Notes: generated from the letters alone by a model not told the origin. A stretch of 64,000 nucleotides of DNA from Xenopus tropicalis (GCF_000004195.4 NC_030677.2:68224222-68288221), one strand, 5' to 3'. Numbered from the stretch's first letter, positions 37,006-47,225 are shown. Program-made: numbers and translations.

Positions 37006-38639
37006 ACATAATGAAATTGCACACCAGTTAGGACTGCACTGGTCCATCTACATCCTTGGCTCCCAAAAATCCTCTGGGTCTGTATTGTTATACCCAATTT
37101 CTTTTCTAGGGCTACAGACAACCATACCATGCCATGAGTACATAAAAACAAATATTATATTATTTCTATTATTTCTAGAAATAAAGATTTTTATCTGGCT
37201 AAAAGTTTTTAACTTAAAAGAACATGAAATAGTCCCCCCTCCCCACTTTTCTTAAAATACAAGAATACAGGCAATATTATGGTAAAATAATTGTAGAAAC
37301 ATTGGCACTGGATCTGCCATGAGCCCGAATATGTGCTGAGTGTTGTAATGAATCTGACTGGATGTCTTACCGGGCGTATCAGAAATTTTCCCAGAATATA
37401 GTTGCTAGTGAAAGGAATCAGAGGAACATAGCCATAACTTGATCTCATATACAAGCTCTCTTGTAGAATTCAAGGCTGTTCCATATACAATAACAAATGC
37501 CAAAAATAACACATGATGAAAGTAAAGCATGTGAGATTGAAAACTGCATCAACATATTGATATACAGTAAAGCACCACTGCTCATATGTTTATACTTGTA
37601 ATTGCAAGAACCCAAAGAATTAAATTATGTTATAGTAAAACAAAAATGATGTGAGCTGCAACCCCTATATCCCAAAATAATAAATTTAGGCAGAATAGAT
37701 AAACTCCTGTGTATCTCCACACTCTGATGTCATTTTTTTTATTGGAGCACAAAAGGGGGATTATAAATATACTAAAATACACAATGTACAGGTCTATAGA
37801 TCCACAGATATACAATGGAGACTTGCTAAAATCAACAGAGTGACTAAAGGATGAAAATATATTATTTAAGAAAGTTTACCTTATGTTACAGTATACACCT
37901 CTTATAGGATGAATGCCTGGCATATCAAATCTGATCAGTCTATGCATAACATCTTTATATCAATTCTCCATCTTTCTTCAAGGTGGCTCTCTTAAGTCTC
38001 TAACCTCTCCCATATAGGAGATATAAATACGTAACCTTTATTTTTATGAAAGATGCAAGTGGCAAAAAGTACTAAAGTCATTTGTGAAGCAAATGTAGAA
38101 TGCAAAATTTCTTTGCATGCATAGCATTTATTTAAGTCTTGCAAACTCACAAAGGTATTTAGCATTTAGCCTCTGTTAGAATATAGACTGCATTGCTCTA
38201 GTGCGCAATCTATGTCATTGAATCTTGTACTAGAAAATGTAACTTTTAAAAAAAGACATAACAAAATGTGTTTAATGCTCAAGAATTCCAAACAGTTCAA
38301 ATGATTACAGTTAGTAACACTTTCCTGAGTTGTATTAAATTATTATTGGAGATTGGTGGGTTGATAAAACAGCTCCTCAATTTCATTTGACAATGTTAAA
38401 TGGAAATTTCTGTTGTGTTCATTTTTACTCCATATAACATATTACATTTCCCCAAACGATTCTTATTCTTTCAGCAAGTACATGGAGGGCACATGACTGG
38501 GGATGAAGACATTACTTATGCAAACACACCTACCCATGCTATGACATTGAAATGACAGTTATGGAAAATGCACATTGTCTCCTTGTATTTCTAAGGAGCA
38601 TAATCATATAAATTATGCATTCCTTTTCTTTCTGCCTTT
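37006..38639. other. Intergenic DNA, nothing recognised
   Basis: No supported feature. Confidence 0.4.
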
Positions 38640-38830
38640 AAAATAGCACAGTCAAAACACATAATGAGTTTGTTTGTTTTCTCCGGCTCCCAGCTGAACA
38701 TCTCAGTATGCAAACATACGAGTTTTTAACATCGGCATTTCATCAGCGAACAGCAGACATCTGACAGCTATGTTATTTGATTTTAATTAATTATAGCCAA
38801 ACTGATCAAAGCATTTTCTCAACTTAAATA
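38640..38830. promoter_or_regulatory. Candidate conserved non-coding element
   Basis: Unique sequence with an octamer-like ATGCAAA (38708-38714), a homeodomain cluster TTAATTAATTA (38783-38793) and E-boxes (CAGCTG, CAGATG-like). No frame. Conservation is untested. Confidence 0.3.
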
Positions 38831-40286
38831 ATATAAAAAAGAAAGATACATAAAATGCTTGCTTTTTCACAGAAAAAGAAAGACAAAAAAAAAAAACACA
38901 TTTGTTTCATCAATTAGTTTTAAGGCCTACTTCATATGCAATTTAAAGAGAATACATTTCATAAAGACCAAAATTCCCTTTGGATGTCATCTGTTTGCAT
39001 TTCAGCTCCATTATTATTCTTACCACACCAAAAATACCCTAATTAATTGTGCTCCAGCTGCACCAGCTGTAAACAAATAACTTTTTTTAATCAGGCTTTT
39101 GTTCTTACAACAGATTTTCTTATGGGGAAACACCATAATATTACATGATTGAGGCTAGAATTAAATTCACACTTTTGGGTAATCCACACCAAAACCATAT
39201 TTCCTGCTGAGAGGTAGGAGCTACCGCTGTCTGGCATATTTTTTTTAGATTTTTTTTAAAACAATAATTTGACACATCATAATTTTGTATTTTTTCCTTC
39301 TGTTTAACATTGTTTGAAATTTGTTTGAGTTATTTGATTTGTTAATAGTTACATTTTATTTGTGTTCATTCAAAATTAGAATTTATTAAAAATGGAAATA
39401 GGTAAGATGATTTATAATGAATACACTTGCTGATTTTTTATACAGCTCCATTTTGCAAAAACAACTTTTGCATATGGTTCTTCATTGATACAATCCATGT
39501 AACAGATTTTTTTGGTCTGGCTATTTTCACAACAAGCCAAAGTCGAAGACCAGTATGTTTGGTTTTCAAACCAATATAATAATTTTATAGCCAACGTTAT
39601 TGGCTCATTGCCATTAGATATATTTGCTCTTCAACTATTTTTGCATTCTCCTCCCTGTTTTGGGTATTTTGCAGCTGTATTAAGAATTATATTGGGAGTG
39701 CTGTGCTCTGCATTAAAAATTCGTATGGATTGTCTGCCCACCAACATTCCATGAATTATGTGCAAGTGAGGGAATGGGTAGGGGGCAGGAGGGGGGACAC
39801 CAAATGCTACTCTCCACTTACCCATCATAAATATACCATGGGCAAATGTAGGCAGTGCTGCATTCATCAAAGGATGCCAGGTCTTGACCCATGGCCACAG
39901 GTGCTGAGTGTGGAGCAGGTACAAAGTACAAAAAAGGTGACAGCTTGTGCCTATATTTTGCACTTTGTATCCTATTCCAGCAACAGTAAATGAGCCCTAT
40001 AGGTCAAAATATGGCATCCTAACCCAAAGATATAACATAGCAGGTTAGGAAATGAAAGTCTTACATGTGCGCTCATTATAGGGTAGAGAGTGGCAGTGTT
40101 TGTGGCCTCACACAAGGAGTTACAGCAGTGAGCTGGGAGCACAGAAGCATAGTGCATTAGACTGCAGGTTCATATGAGGCATTATGCCTTATTTATACTG
40201 ACTAGAGTGAGAAGGCAGAGGTATGAGGAAAAGGAAGGCAGAGGTAAAGGGAGTTTGAATAATCATAGTACAAAAACAAATACATA
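38831..40286. other. Unassigned DNA; 39700-40000 repeat-like
   Basis: AGTAAATGAGCCCTA at about 39986 resembles a MITE terminus. No partner end found. Confidence 0.35.
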
Positions 40287-40856
40287 GGGGCTGATTCACA
40301 AAAGGTTGTTATCACTAAACACAGTATTATGCTTTAAAAAATGATCTTTAATTAAGTAACGATTCATCAAGGTCATTTTGCATGCGTTACTAGTCATATT
40401 GCATGTGCAAAAATCTCATTTATCGCAAAGCGCTATGTCCATCGCATTGTGATAATTATCTAATAGAGTTCACAGACATATCTTAGGGGTTAAAAGCATA
40501 AAATGTTGCAATAATTACTGTGAAACTTAACACCTCCTAGGAGTAGGCGTTACTAAACAACATTGCAGTTCGTGATTGTCTGTGGTGACAAGGTGGAGTT
40601 TGCAGTCTGATTTTTTTCTTGAATGTGAACAAGAGAATTAAGTATGTGATCGTCCTAGAGTGATGCATGCTCGAGTTTTCAGGGAAACGGTAGTTTTTTT
40701 CATTTTCAGAACGGTAGTTTGCAGAAAGTAACAGTTACCAAGGTAATAGTGTGTGATAATATCACGTGCTATAAAATAACTCATAAACATATAAATATAT
40801 ATAATATCGCTTAAAATATGGCATTGCACGAAATATAACGACAATAAAATCGCTTC
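40287..40856. mobile_element. Possible MITE beginning GGGGCTGATTCACAAAA
   Basis: The terminus resembles other GGGGCTGATT ends, and the inner sequence is rich in GCGATA/TATCGC-like pairs. The right end is uncertain. Confidence 0.35.
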
Positions 40857-41050
40857 TTAAAGGACATGTAAAGCCTACATTTGCCTACAATGTATCAGTT
40901 GGGCATGCCTCCCCCACCCAAATGGCATTATTTGTACTGCATATATCCCCTCCGTTTGCCATCACATTTTCCTAAAACAAATAGCAGCTTTCACCCGGTG
41001 GCCATTTTTCCTCTGATACATAATCAGATACATTTAAATCTGCAAAGAGT
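40857..41050 (+). mobile_element. TTAA MITE left part (TTAAAGGACATGTAAAGCC) just 5' of the kinase
   Basis: The terminus and GGTGGCCATTTTTCCTCTGA are typical of a common frog element. The right boundary is not seen, and it may extend over the possible GSFGK exon at 41086. Confidence 0.6.
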
Positions 41051-41085
41051 ATACACACACAGACCCTTATTCAGTTTATATAAGG

Positions 41086-41100
41086 GGATCATTTGGCAAA
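41086..41100 (+). pseudogene. Candidate glycine-loop exon end (GSFGK) of the kinase copy
   Basis: GGA TCA TTT GGC AAA encodes GSFGK and is followed at once by a donor-like GTGGGT. Joined to the next exon, which begins GTA ATG TTA, it would give GSFGKVML, exactly the glycine-loop order expected before VAIK. The implied intron is only about 111 nt. Residues upstream (YSVYIR in frame) do not match the usual FxxHKxLGxG, and the flanking DNA may belong to a TTAA-type repeat starting at 40857. So this is either a partly eroded exon or a coincidence inside the repeat. Confidence 0.4.
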
Positions 41101-41211
41101 GTGGGTGATTGTTTTCCCGTTTGACACATCTCCCTGTTTTACAAAAAATATATTTAAAAAAATGTAAAGAGCACAACAATGTAAATTAACTCTTTTTCTT
41201 GCCATTTGCAG

Positions 41212-41370
41212 GTAATGTTAGCTTTTGGCCGGACGCAACATGTGGCCATAAAATACATCAGAAAAACGTGTGAGAGCAGTTATAGCAGCATTCTCACAGA
41301 GGCACATGTGCTGAAGGTCGCCAGAGATAGCCCATTCCTTTGCCAAGGCTATGCTGCATTTCAAACCCAG
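41212..41370 (+). pseudogene. Kinase exon 2: VAIK lysine and alpha-C helix
   Basis: This 53-codon open exon starts after TTTGCAG and ends at CCCAG before GTATAA, in phase 0 at both ends. It encodes VMLAFGRTQHVAIK, an alpha-C segment with the conserved Glu in LTEAHVL, and PFLCQGYAAFQTQ, corresponding to kinase subdomains II-IV. No lesion is visible here, and VAIK and the Glu are intact. It precedes the catalytic-loop exon remnants in the expected order. Confidence 0.85.
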
Positions 41371-41915
41371 GTATAACTTTAGCTTGGTATTGCCATTTAA
41401 TTTAGAATATTGCTCACCTGTATCCACTAAATGATACCTTTCTGACATAGTTACCATACATATTGATATATGCTACTGTATATTAATATATAATAATGTG
41501 ATATTATATTTTAAATTAAATGTAGCTGTATATGACTCCATATAGATGAAATAATACCAAAACACATCCTAGTTCCATTACACATATTTTATCATGTTCT
41601 TGAAGGGTTTATATATCCAATACTTCATTCTGTCCAAAGATTAATGATAACATGCAGGATAATTTTAGATTACCTACAATCCTAACACGATAGCCATATA
41701 TTCACATTATATACTGTAGTTTATGTATTCTTTTTGCACTCCATGTACAGGAACCCATATTTGTTACTTATAAAAGTTGAATATTTGTTCCCCTTTCCTG
41801 TTTGACTTTACATATCATTGAACTGTGTTGTGATTAATAATATGTGCACTATCCCGTTTTTGGGTCTTACCATTTCTTCCCCGACTTGACTCTTTTCATT
41901 TGTTTGTGTAACCAG

Positions 41916-42006
41916 TGACATGCCTTGTTTGTAATGGAGTTTCTGAGTGGGGGAGCCTTGACGACGAGCTGAAGCGGTACGGCAAACTGGACAAGGAGAG
42001 TGTAGT
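41916..42006 (+). pseudogene. Kinase exon 3: hinge region, with stop codon and -1 frameshift
   Basis: After the acceptor CCAG, the frame reads TGA then HALFVMEFLSGG, then shifts to SLDDELKRYGKLDKESVV before the donor GTAAGT at 42007. Joining the two frames needs one extra base in the G5 run at 41949-41953. The exon length (91 nt) is one short of the 92 nt needed for the downstream intron phase, which agrees with a single-base loss. The first codon, TGA, sits where a sense codon is expected. A homopolymer error could explain the shift but not the TGA. Confidence 0.8.
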
Positions 42007-42137
42007 GTAAGTGCTACATGATAAATTGTACAAGTAAAAAATTACATTATACCAATTTGACCTGTATTTTTCCATTTTCCTCCATTAATACCTTTGTATT
42101 AGTTAACACCTTGGTAACAAATGGAGACAAATGGGAT

Positions 42138-42332
42138 AATGATGAGTGAAATTTTTGATGAGTGAAGTTTTTCAGCAGGTATGGATTATCTGCAAAATTC
42201 TGTATTTTGCCATTGGCAAATTTTTTTCGCAAAACTGCCGCAAAAATTCAAAAGTTGCGGGTGCGTAAAAAAATTCTTGGTTGTGTCAAAAAAGTTGTGT
42301 AAAAAAAGTTGTGCACATCAAAAAAATTGCAT
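42138..42332. mobile_element. hAT-like MITE inside a kinase intron
   Basis: GATGAGTGAAATTTTTGATG, CAGGTATGGATT and GCAAAACTGCCGCAAAAATT. The right end is lost. It lies between kinase exons 3 and 4. Confidence 0.7.
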
Positions 42333-42484
42333 GGTAGCTGCAAAATGGAGTTATATATGTATATTTTGACCCTTGGAAGCATCATATTCAAATTTAATAG
42401 TCAATCGTTTCTCATTTTTAAAAGTACAGTAGTATAGGCTGTAATAATCTTTGTGGAATTAACCATTACTTTCTTGTTCAAAAG

Positions 42485-42547
42485 GTTCCACTCTGGCGAG
42501 ATGATATGTAGCCTGCAGTTCCTACACAGCAGAAGGATTATTCATCA
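42485..42547 (+). pseudogene. Kinase exon 4: helix E up to the catalytic-loop histidine
   Basis: The 63-nt exon lies between TTCAAAAG and the donor GTCAGT. Its first base completes the valine codon from exon 3. It encodes FHSGEMICSLQFLHSRRIIH and ends with CA of the next codon. Joined to exon 5, that codon is CAG (Gln) where the HRD arginine should be. Frame and phases fit both neighbours. Confidence 0.8.
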
Positions 42548-42674
42548 GTCAGTATACAGTAGATTTGTTTTTGGTAACATTTTATATTAGATCTGAGAAG
42601 GCCACATATAGGTTGCTTTGCAAATCAACAGCCCTTTTATTTGTTTCTGTAAATCCCTTATCTCTAAATTACAG

Positions 42675-42813
42675 GGACATCAAACCAGCGAACATCCTGC
42701 TGGTCCAAGAGGGCCATGTAAGAGTTTCAGACTTTGGTCTGGCCAAGCAAAACTTGTTTGCTGACAGTACCACCACTGGCTTGGCTGGAACACTAGAATA
42801 CATGGCTCCAGAG
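42675..42813 (+). pseudogene. Kinase exon 5: catalytic loop, DFG and APE motifs
   Basis: After TTACAG the exon reads G then 46 codons. They include DIKPANILL (catalytic Asp, Lys and Asn present), VRVSDFGLAK (metal-binding DFG) and TTTGLAGTLEYMAPE (activation and P+1 loops). It ends at GAG before GTAAGA, in phase 0. This is the best-preserved exon and fixes the family as a Ser/Thr kinase of AGC type. No internal stop is seen. Confidence 0.9.
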
Positions 42814-43323
42814 GTAAGAAATATAATACCAGCATATTTGTAGTAAATACATAATTTTGTATCTGTGAATATGCCTGCATGTGTGCACTTACTTTTACAG
42901 GCTATGTTTGTTACAGGCCACTATAACAGCATGACTACATACTGTAGCATATCATAATACAATGAATCAATGTAGACATTGGTACATGGTAGGCCATCAA
43001 AGACAACCATCTTAACTCAAATTATGTTATTTATATGATTAACACACATTACTAACATAGCATTACACAGGGCTCTAGTGCCATCAGTGTTGTGTTAAGC
43101 ACCATTTACACTTATTAATGTACCCACACAGCTCTTTTTGGGTTCTGGTAAATGTGATTGTTCTGATCTCAGCAAGAGACAACAATCGGTCACATGATTA
43201 CTCACTACCCTCCATATAGTCAATGGCAGGCTAAATCTATTGAACTCTGTTGCTATTATTATTTAAGTAGACGTATGAAGAGGGTACTATTTTGCAGCAA
43301 GTGTTTTTTTTATTGTATTAAAG

Positions 43324-43509
43324 ATCCTACAAAATAAGGAATATGATGCAGAAGTAGAATGGGGGTCATTTAGCATCACCATCTGCCAAATGACCACCGC
43401 AGACTCCATTTCACAAGAGCAATGATAAGGAGCTCATTAACGCAACCATCATGGATAAGCCCATCATTCCAGACTGCTGGACAAAGATCTGAGAAGTCTT
43501 CTGCAAAAG
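43324..43509 (+). pseudogene. Kinase exon 6: subdomains IX-X, with -2 and -1 deletions
   Basis: From acceptor AAAG the frame reads ILQNKEYDAEVEWGSFSITI. It then needs two bases near 43407/43408 to continue as FHKSNDKELINATIMDKP, and one more base near 43476/43477 to continue as LDKDLRSLLQK before donor GTGTGT. Without correction it stops at TGA 43423-43425. Kinases normally have DxWxxG here, whereas this copy has E-W-G-S-F-S, so the structural Asp and Gly are both lost. The two deletions total three bases, so the downstream frame is restored. Confidence 0.8.
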
Positions 43510-43946
43510 GTGTGTAGCAGTAGTAGTTTTGTAGCATTCATTTATATATTTATATCCCACATCTACTCCATTTTCTTGGCTAAAACTGATTTATGATATC
43601 GTTTGTATTCTTGTATTTTCCTTTGTATTCTTTATTTACTAAATGTATGTTGAGCTCAAAAGATTACATTCCTAGTTAACATTTTCTTGCAAAGTATGGA
43701 ATTTTTATTTTGTAAATATACCTTCATTAATAAATGTAAAAACATATTTATAGGGATAGTTAACCTAAAGAGTTAAACTGTTGGAAACATTTATTGCTAA
43801 ATTCTTGCAAATCTGAAGACGTTTTAGAATAGGGGTGGCAGGCAGTACAGCAAAAGCCAAGTATCAGACCGTCCTATAATCTCTGCAATGCATTCAGTTA
43901 TTTCACTGGTCTGTGGGATTTAAATATTTGTCTTTTGTTCCTTTAG

Positions 43947-44075
43947 CTCCTTAGGAAGAACCCTACACAGCGTCTTGGTGTGCGTGGGGGCATCAGGCGC
44001 CATAGATTTTATAAATCCTTTAACTGGAAGGAGCTAGAAGAGAAAGAAGCAACACCCCCTTTCCATCTAGAAAAA
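43947..44075 (+). pseudogene. Kinase exon 7: end of catalytic domain, QRLG motif and PPF tail
   Basis: The 43-codon open exon lies between CCTTTAG and GTAAGT, in phase 0. It encodes LLRKNPTQRLGV, GGIRRHRFYKSFNW and TPPFHLEK. The conserved Arg of subdomain XI is present in QRLG. The FYKSFNW and PPF features match the end of an AGC kinase domain and the start of its C-terminal tail. No lesions are seen. Confidence 0.88.
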
Positions 44076-44282
44076 GTAAGTACTACTTCTAAATACAAAT
44101 TAAATTATTATAACATGGGTTAAATAGCAATGACTAGTAAAACAGGCCGATCGCACATAGGCATGTAGACAGTAATGTTCTTATTTTATTATATACGTTT
44201 GCAATCACTATGAACCTCTAACATACATGTACTATGTATTTTGTATCATGTTAACTAAAATTATTCTTTCCCTTTCATGCAG

Positions 44283-44405
44283 CCATCAGTGGAGCTGTAC
44301 AAAATCTATAGTGGAAAGCCACTTAAGTCCCAGATGGATGAAATTATATCAAAGGATGGGAACATTGCTGGCTTTTCATTTCTAGGTTCCACCTGGCAGA
44401 AGTAG
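44283..44405 (+). pseudogene. Kinase last exon: AGC C-terminal tail and stop
   Basis: After CATGCAG the exon encodes PSVELYKIYSGKPLKSQMDE, then a segment ending IAGFSFLGSTWQK and TAG at 44403-44405. GFSF resembles the PKC hydrophobic motif (FxGFS[FY]); the first Phe of that motif is Ile here. The exon is open and ends shortly after the motif, as in nPKC-type tails. No clear polyadenylation signal is identified nearby. Confidence 0.82.
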
Positions 44406-45154
44406 GTAAGGATGCCAGTATTTAGGGTGGCTAGTAATAACAACATGCAGCTGTTTCTAGCATAGATAACATCAGCACGCAGGGGCTATATCCATGTGCT
44501 TCAAGTACATCTCCACCTGCTGCACAAAGGCCATATTATTATCTCCAACACTGGTGCCACCAGCTCCACCTCCACCTGGACTTGTCACCTTCCAGATTCA
44601 AAGATTGCCTAGTAACATCACACTCTGGAATGGGACAGTCACTCTTCTGGATACCTGTAAATGAAGGAGTAAGTATGGGTAGGTATTTTATTTATATTGA
44701 GTGAATGGTGTGTGAATGTGTGAGTGAGTGTGAGATACGAAAGGCCAAGGGTGTAACAAGAAGGCAGCAGGGGTTAAGACAACAGCCTGATTTGCCTTCA
44801 TGCACATGTCTTTTGAACCCATGCCCTAGGATAAATGCTTTACGTACAATGTTGATCATTCTACCCTTGTCCAGAACAGAAAAAAGGGTCCCAATTGAGA
44901 CTTAAGGCACCCAAAGGCCCAAACAGTTCCCCCACTGTGCCAATCAATAGTGACAGCCTATGGCTCCTTACTACAGCAACTGCCAGAATCTACAGATTGC
45001 CAATCTGTGTCTGTAAGAAAACTGAAATTGTACTAAGCAGGATTTGCAAATGCTGTGAACAGTGAGCGCAATCATTCAGTTATTATACCATACAGTTACC
45101 ATACTGTTATATGTGACCCTGTACTTAATGAATTATACTTGTTCCTCAGATCGT
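44406..45154. other. DNA downstream of the kinase stop, nothing recognised
   Basis: Could include the former 3' untranslated region. No other gene signal. Confidence 0.35.
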
Positions 45155-45405
45155 CCTCACACCCTCGTTTCGTACGATATTCGGTGCGTGTATGGCAAGT
45201 CGACGAGTCGACCGATATCGCAGGAGGCTGAGCAAAATCTGCCTTCAGGGCTGAATCGGCAGAAGGAGGTAGAAATCCTATTTCTACCTCCTTATCTGCT
45301 GTTTCAGCCCTGAATGTTAGTGGCCGATTGAACGATCTTTTGTGCGACCGATGGTCGAACGAAAGATCGCAAATCACCACGTGTGTGGCCACCTTCACAC
45401 CTCTA
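45155..45405. mobile_element. Palindromic MITE (CGTACGATATTCGGTGCGTG...GTGTGTGGCC)
   Basis: Ends GTGTATGGC and GTGTGGCCACC, with the inner inverted pair CTTCAGGGCTGAA..CAGAAGGAGGTAGAAAT and ATTTCTACCTCCTTAT..TTTCAGCCCTGAA at about 45241-45316. Confidence 0.7.
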
Positions 45406-45417
45406 AACAGGAAATCG

Positions 45418-45545
45418 ATTTTAAAAATTTGAATTACTTATTTAAAATGGATTCTTTGGGAGATGGGTTCCATAATTCACAGCTTTCTGGATAATAGATT
45501 CCGGATTTTCTTTTATCTGGAAATCTAGGATCCAGATTATTTGTT
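45418..45545. repeat. Dispersed frog repeat (CTTTCTGGATAAT), copy
   Basis: ATTTGAATTACTTATTTAAA and CAGCTTTCTGGATAATAGAT match the unit at 45695-45905 in the same orientation. Confidence 0.65.
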
Positions 45546-45683
45546 AACTTTGTAAGGATTTAACAAATACATTTGTTGGTTCAAGAATAACATTTTAAAT
45601 GGTAGAGTGAATTATTTGTTATGTAAGCAGTGTAATTTAGAAATAAAAAGTACACCATAAAAATCATGACAGAATCCCTTTAA
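45546..45683 (-). mobile_element. TTAA MITE end (TTAAAGGGATTCTGTCATG)
   Basis: The reverse complement matches the left terminus at 17497. It sits between two copies of the CTTTCTGGATAA repeat. Confidence 0.6.
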
Positions 45684-45694
45684 GTCTACTAAAA

Positions 45695-45905
45695 AATATT
45701 TAAATATTAATTAAACCCAATAGGATTGTTTTGTCTCCAAGAAGGATTAATTATATCTTAGTTGGGATCAAGGGCAATTTACTGTTTTATGTTTATAAAG
45801 AAAGAAAAGTCATTTTTAAAATGTGAATAATTCGATTAAAATGAAGTCTATAGGAGACAGCTTTCTGGATAGAGGGTTTCTGGATAACCGATCCCATACC
45901 TTTAC
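45695..45905. repeat. Dispersed frog repeat (CTTTCTGGATAA...CCCATACC)
   Basis: TAAACCCAATAGGATTG, TTAGTTGGGATCAAGGGC, TTAAAATGAAGTCTATAGGA and CGATCCCATACC are hallmarks of the family. Confidence 0.7.
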
Positions 45906-46859
45906 TAACAGTAGATTATTGATTTCTAAAATGTATTCCCATTTTGGATATTGTGTGTAACAGTTGTAAAAACTATTTAATCTTTTTTTTTGAAAGCCTC
46001 ACTAAAAGAAATATGAATATGTGAGAAATATGAACTGGATGCCCCGGGAGAGAACACAACAGCAAAGAAAAATGAAGAAAAACATATTGTCATTATATTC
46101 CTATATCTAAGCCCACCTAACTGTGCCAGCTGCTCGGCATAGCCCTACTTATTCTACTGCTACACAGTGTCTTAGAATGAGTCTATGTGATCAATATAGA
46201 ACACTGTTCTGGTATCAGTCAATGTCAGTGAAAAAGCCCATGTAAGCATAATTAAGAACTAAGGATATAATTGTGTAAAGAACATGAGAGGCAGAACAGT
46301 AACCCAGCACAACTGTGTATTAAAAGATCATGTCAAAGACTCATGCTTTGCCAGGAAAATCCATCTACTTCATTTGAAAAACACAAACTAAAGCCTTTAA
46401 AACACTTAAGAAGTTACCTATCTTGAACATTAAAGCACTTGAAAAATAGCGGCCCTTATAATATTTTTCATAATCACAATCTAGATTTTATTTACAGCCA
46501 CCAAAGTTTGTGCAATATTCTATAAATCAATGAAACATGAACCACCAAAGTCTTCCAAAGCTTTTTATTTATCCTTTAAAGCATGTTAAAGTTCCCCCAG
46601 AAGTAACAGAAACTATATTGTCACACAGAAACATAGCTTCAGCGAAAAAAATACACTAAAAAATGTGGTGTGGAAAATCTTCTGTGATAATATTTCATTA
46701 GATACTACTAATAATTTATGAAAGCTTAAAAGTTTTTATTTGAAAATTAATTTTTTAAAACTTTTCTTTAGGGTTAGTATTTTCCGTTGTGCTTTATTTG
46801 CCTCTAGAGGAAATCTTTCCTCTCTATAAAGAGATTTTTTTTTCCTTTGACACACAGAA
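45906..46859. other. Intergenic A+T-rich DNA, nothing recognised
   Basis: No supported feature. Confidence 0.4.
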
Positions 46860-46920
46860 AATACGATTGAACCGATCAAGCGAACGGTCGGAGCGTTCGT
46901 GGATTAGTAAATGTGCCCCA
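46860..46920. mobile_element. MITE terminus (GTGGATTAGTAAATGTGCCCC)
   Basis: CGAACGGTCGGAGCGTTCGT and the end GGATTAGTAAATGTGCCCC relate it to the element at 12674. The other end is absent. Confidence 0.6.
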
Positions 46921-46924
46921 TAGT

Positions 46925-47138
46925 CTAACTAACTGAGCATGTTCACTTGGTCTGGGTGTCTGTGCAGGAGCAAGGCATTATGGGAACTTTCTTTTCACAG
47001 CTCAGCGTTTTTCCTCCTGTCTGGCTTCTGATCTTCTGAACAGGTGAAATATGGGAAGACTTAAGGGCACTATTGAGACAACTGAAGGTATGCCTGCAGC
47101 TTGAGATTAACTCTTTATTAGCCTTTCCTTCACCTTAA
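46925..47138. repeat. Dispersed frog repeat (AGCAAGGCATTATGGGAA)
   Basis: CACAGCTCAGCGTTTTTCCT, GGTGAAATATGGGAAGACTT and GCAGCTTGAGATTAACTC are familiar as a repeated frog unit. Confidence 0.55.
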
Positions 47139-47225
47139 AGCAATTAATTTCAGCAGAAATGCAGCACAAGCTTTTGTGGGAACACCCCCTTCGTCAGGTG
47201 ATATATAGTTTGGCTTGAAAGCAGC
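47139..47225 (-). ncRNA. Decayed hammerhead-ribozyme-like motif of a Penelope-like retroelement fragment
   Basis: On the minus strand the sequence reads CCTGACGAAGGGGGTGTTCC then CACAAAAGCTTGTG. CTGACGA matches the hammerhead CUGANGA box (47191-47197), G5 and CCC-C can form stem II, and the GAAA box is changed to AAAA. Hammerheads of this form are known in Penelope-like elements of amphibians. It is judged inactive. Confidence 0.45.

Larger units (their letters stand above)
41086..44405 (+). pseudogene. Intron-containing AGC-family (novel PKC-like) serine/threonine kinase pseudogene, 7-8 exons
   Basis: Spliced + strand exons spell most of a protein kinase domain and AGC tail. In order they show VAIK (ATP-binding lysine), an alpha-C glutamate in ILTEAH, hinge-like FVMEFLSGG, catalytic loop DIKPANILL, DFG, AGTLEYMAPE, a QRLG motif, a PPF tail and a hydrophobic-motif-like GFSF before TAG. 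The DFG exon, the YMAPE exon end and the GFSF ending are like novel PKCs (delta/theta type), which phosphorylate Ser/Thr in signalling. Introns are flanked by GT/AG, and phases agree across all junctions. Damage seen: TGA opening exon 3, -1 in a G run, HRD Arg to Gln, DWWSFG-type motif changed to EWGSFS, and -2 and -1 deletions in exon 6. No regulatory C1/C2 domain exons or promoter are visible upstream. Retained introns make it a duplicated rather than retroposed copy. Kinase identity is near certain, PKC subgroup likely, and pseudogene status likely; assembly error is the alternative. Confidence 0.85.
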
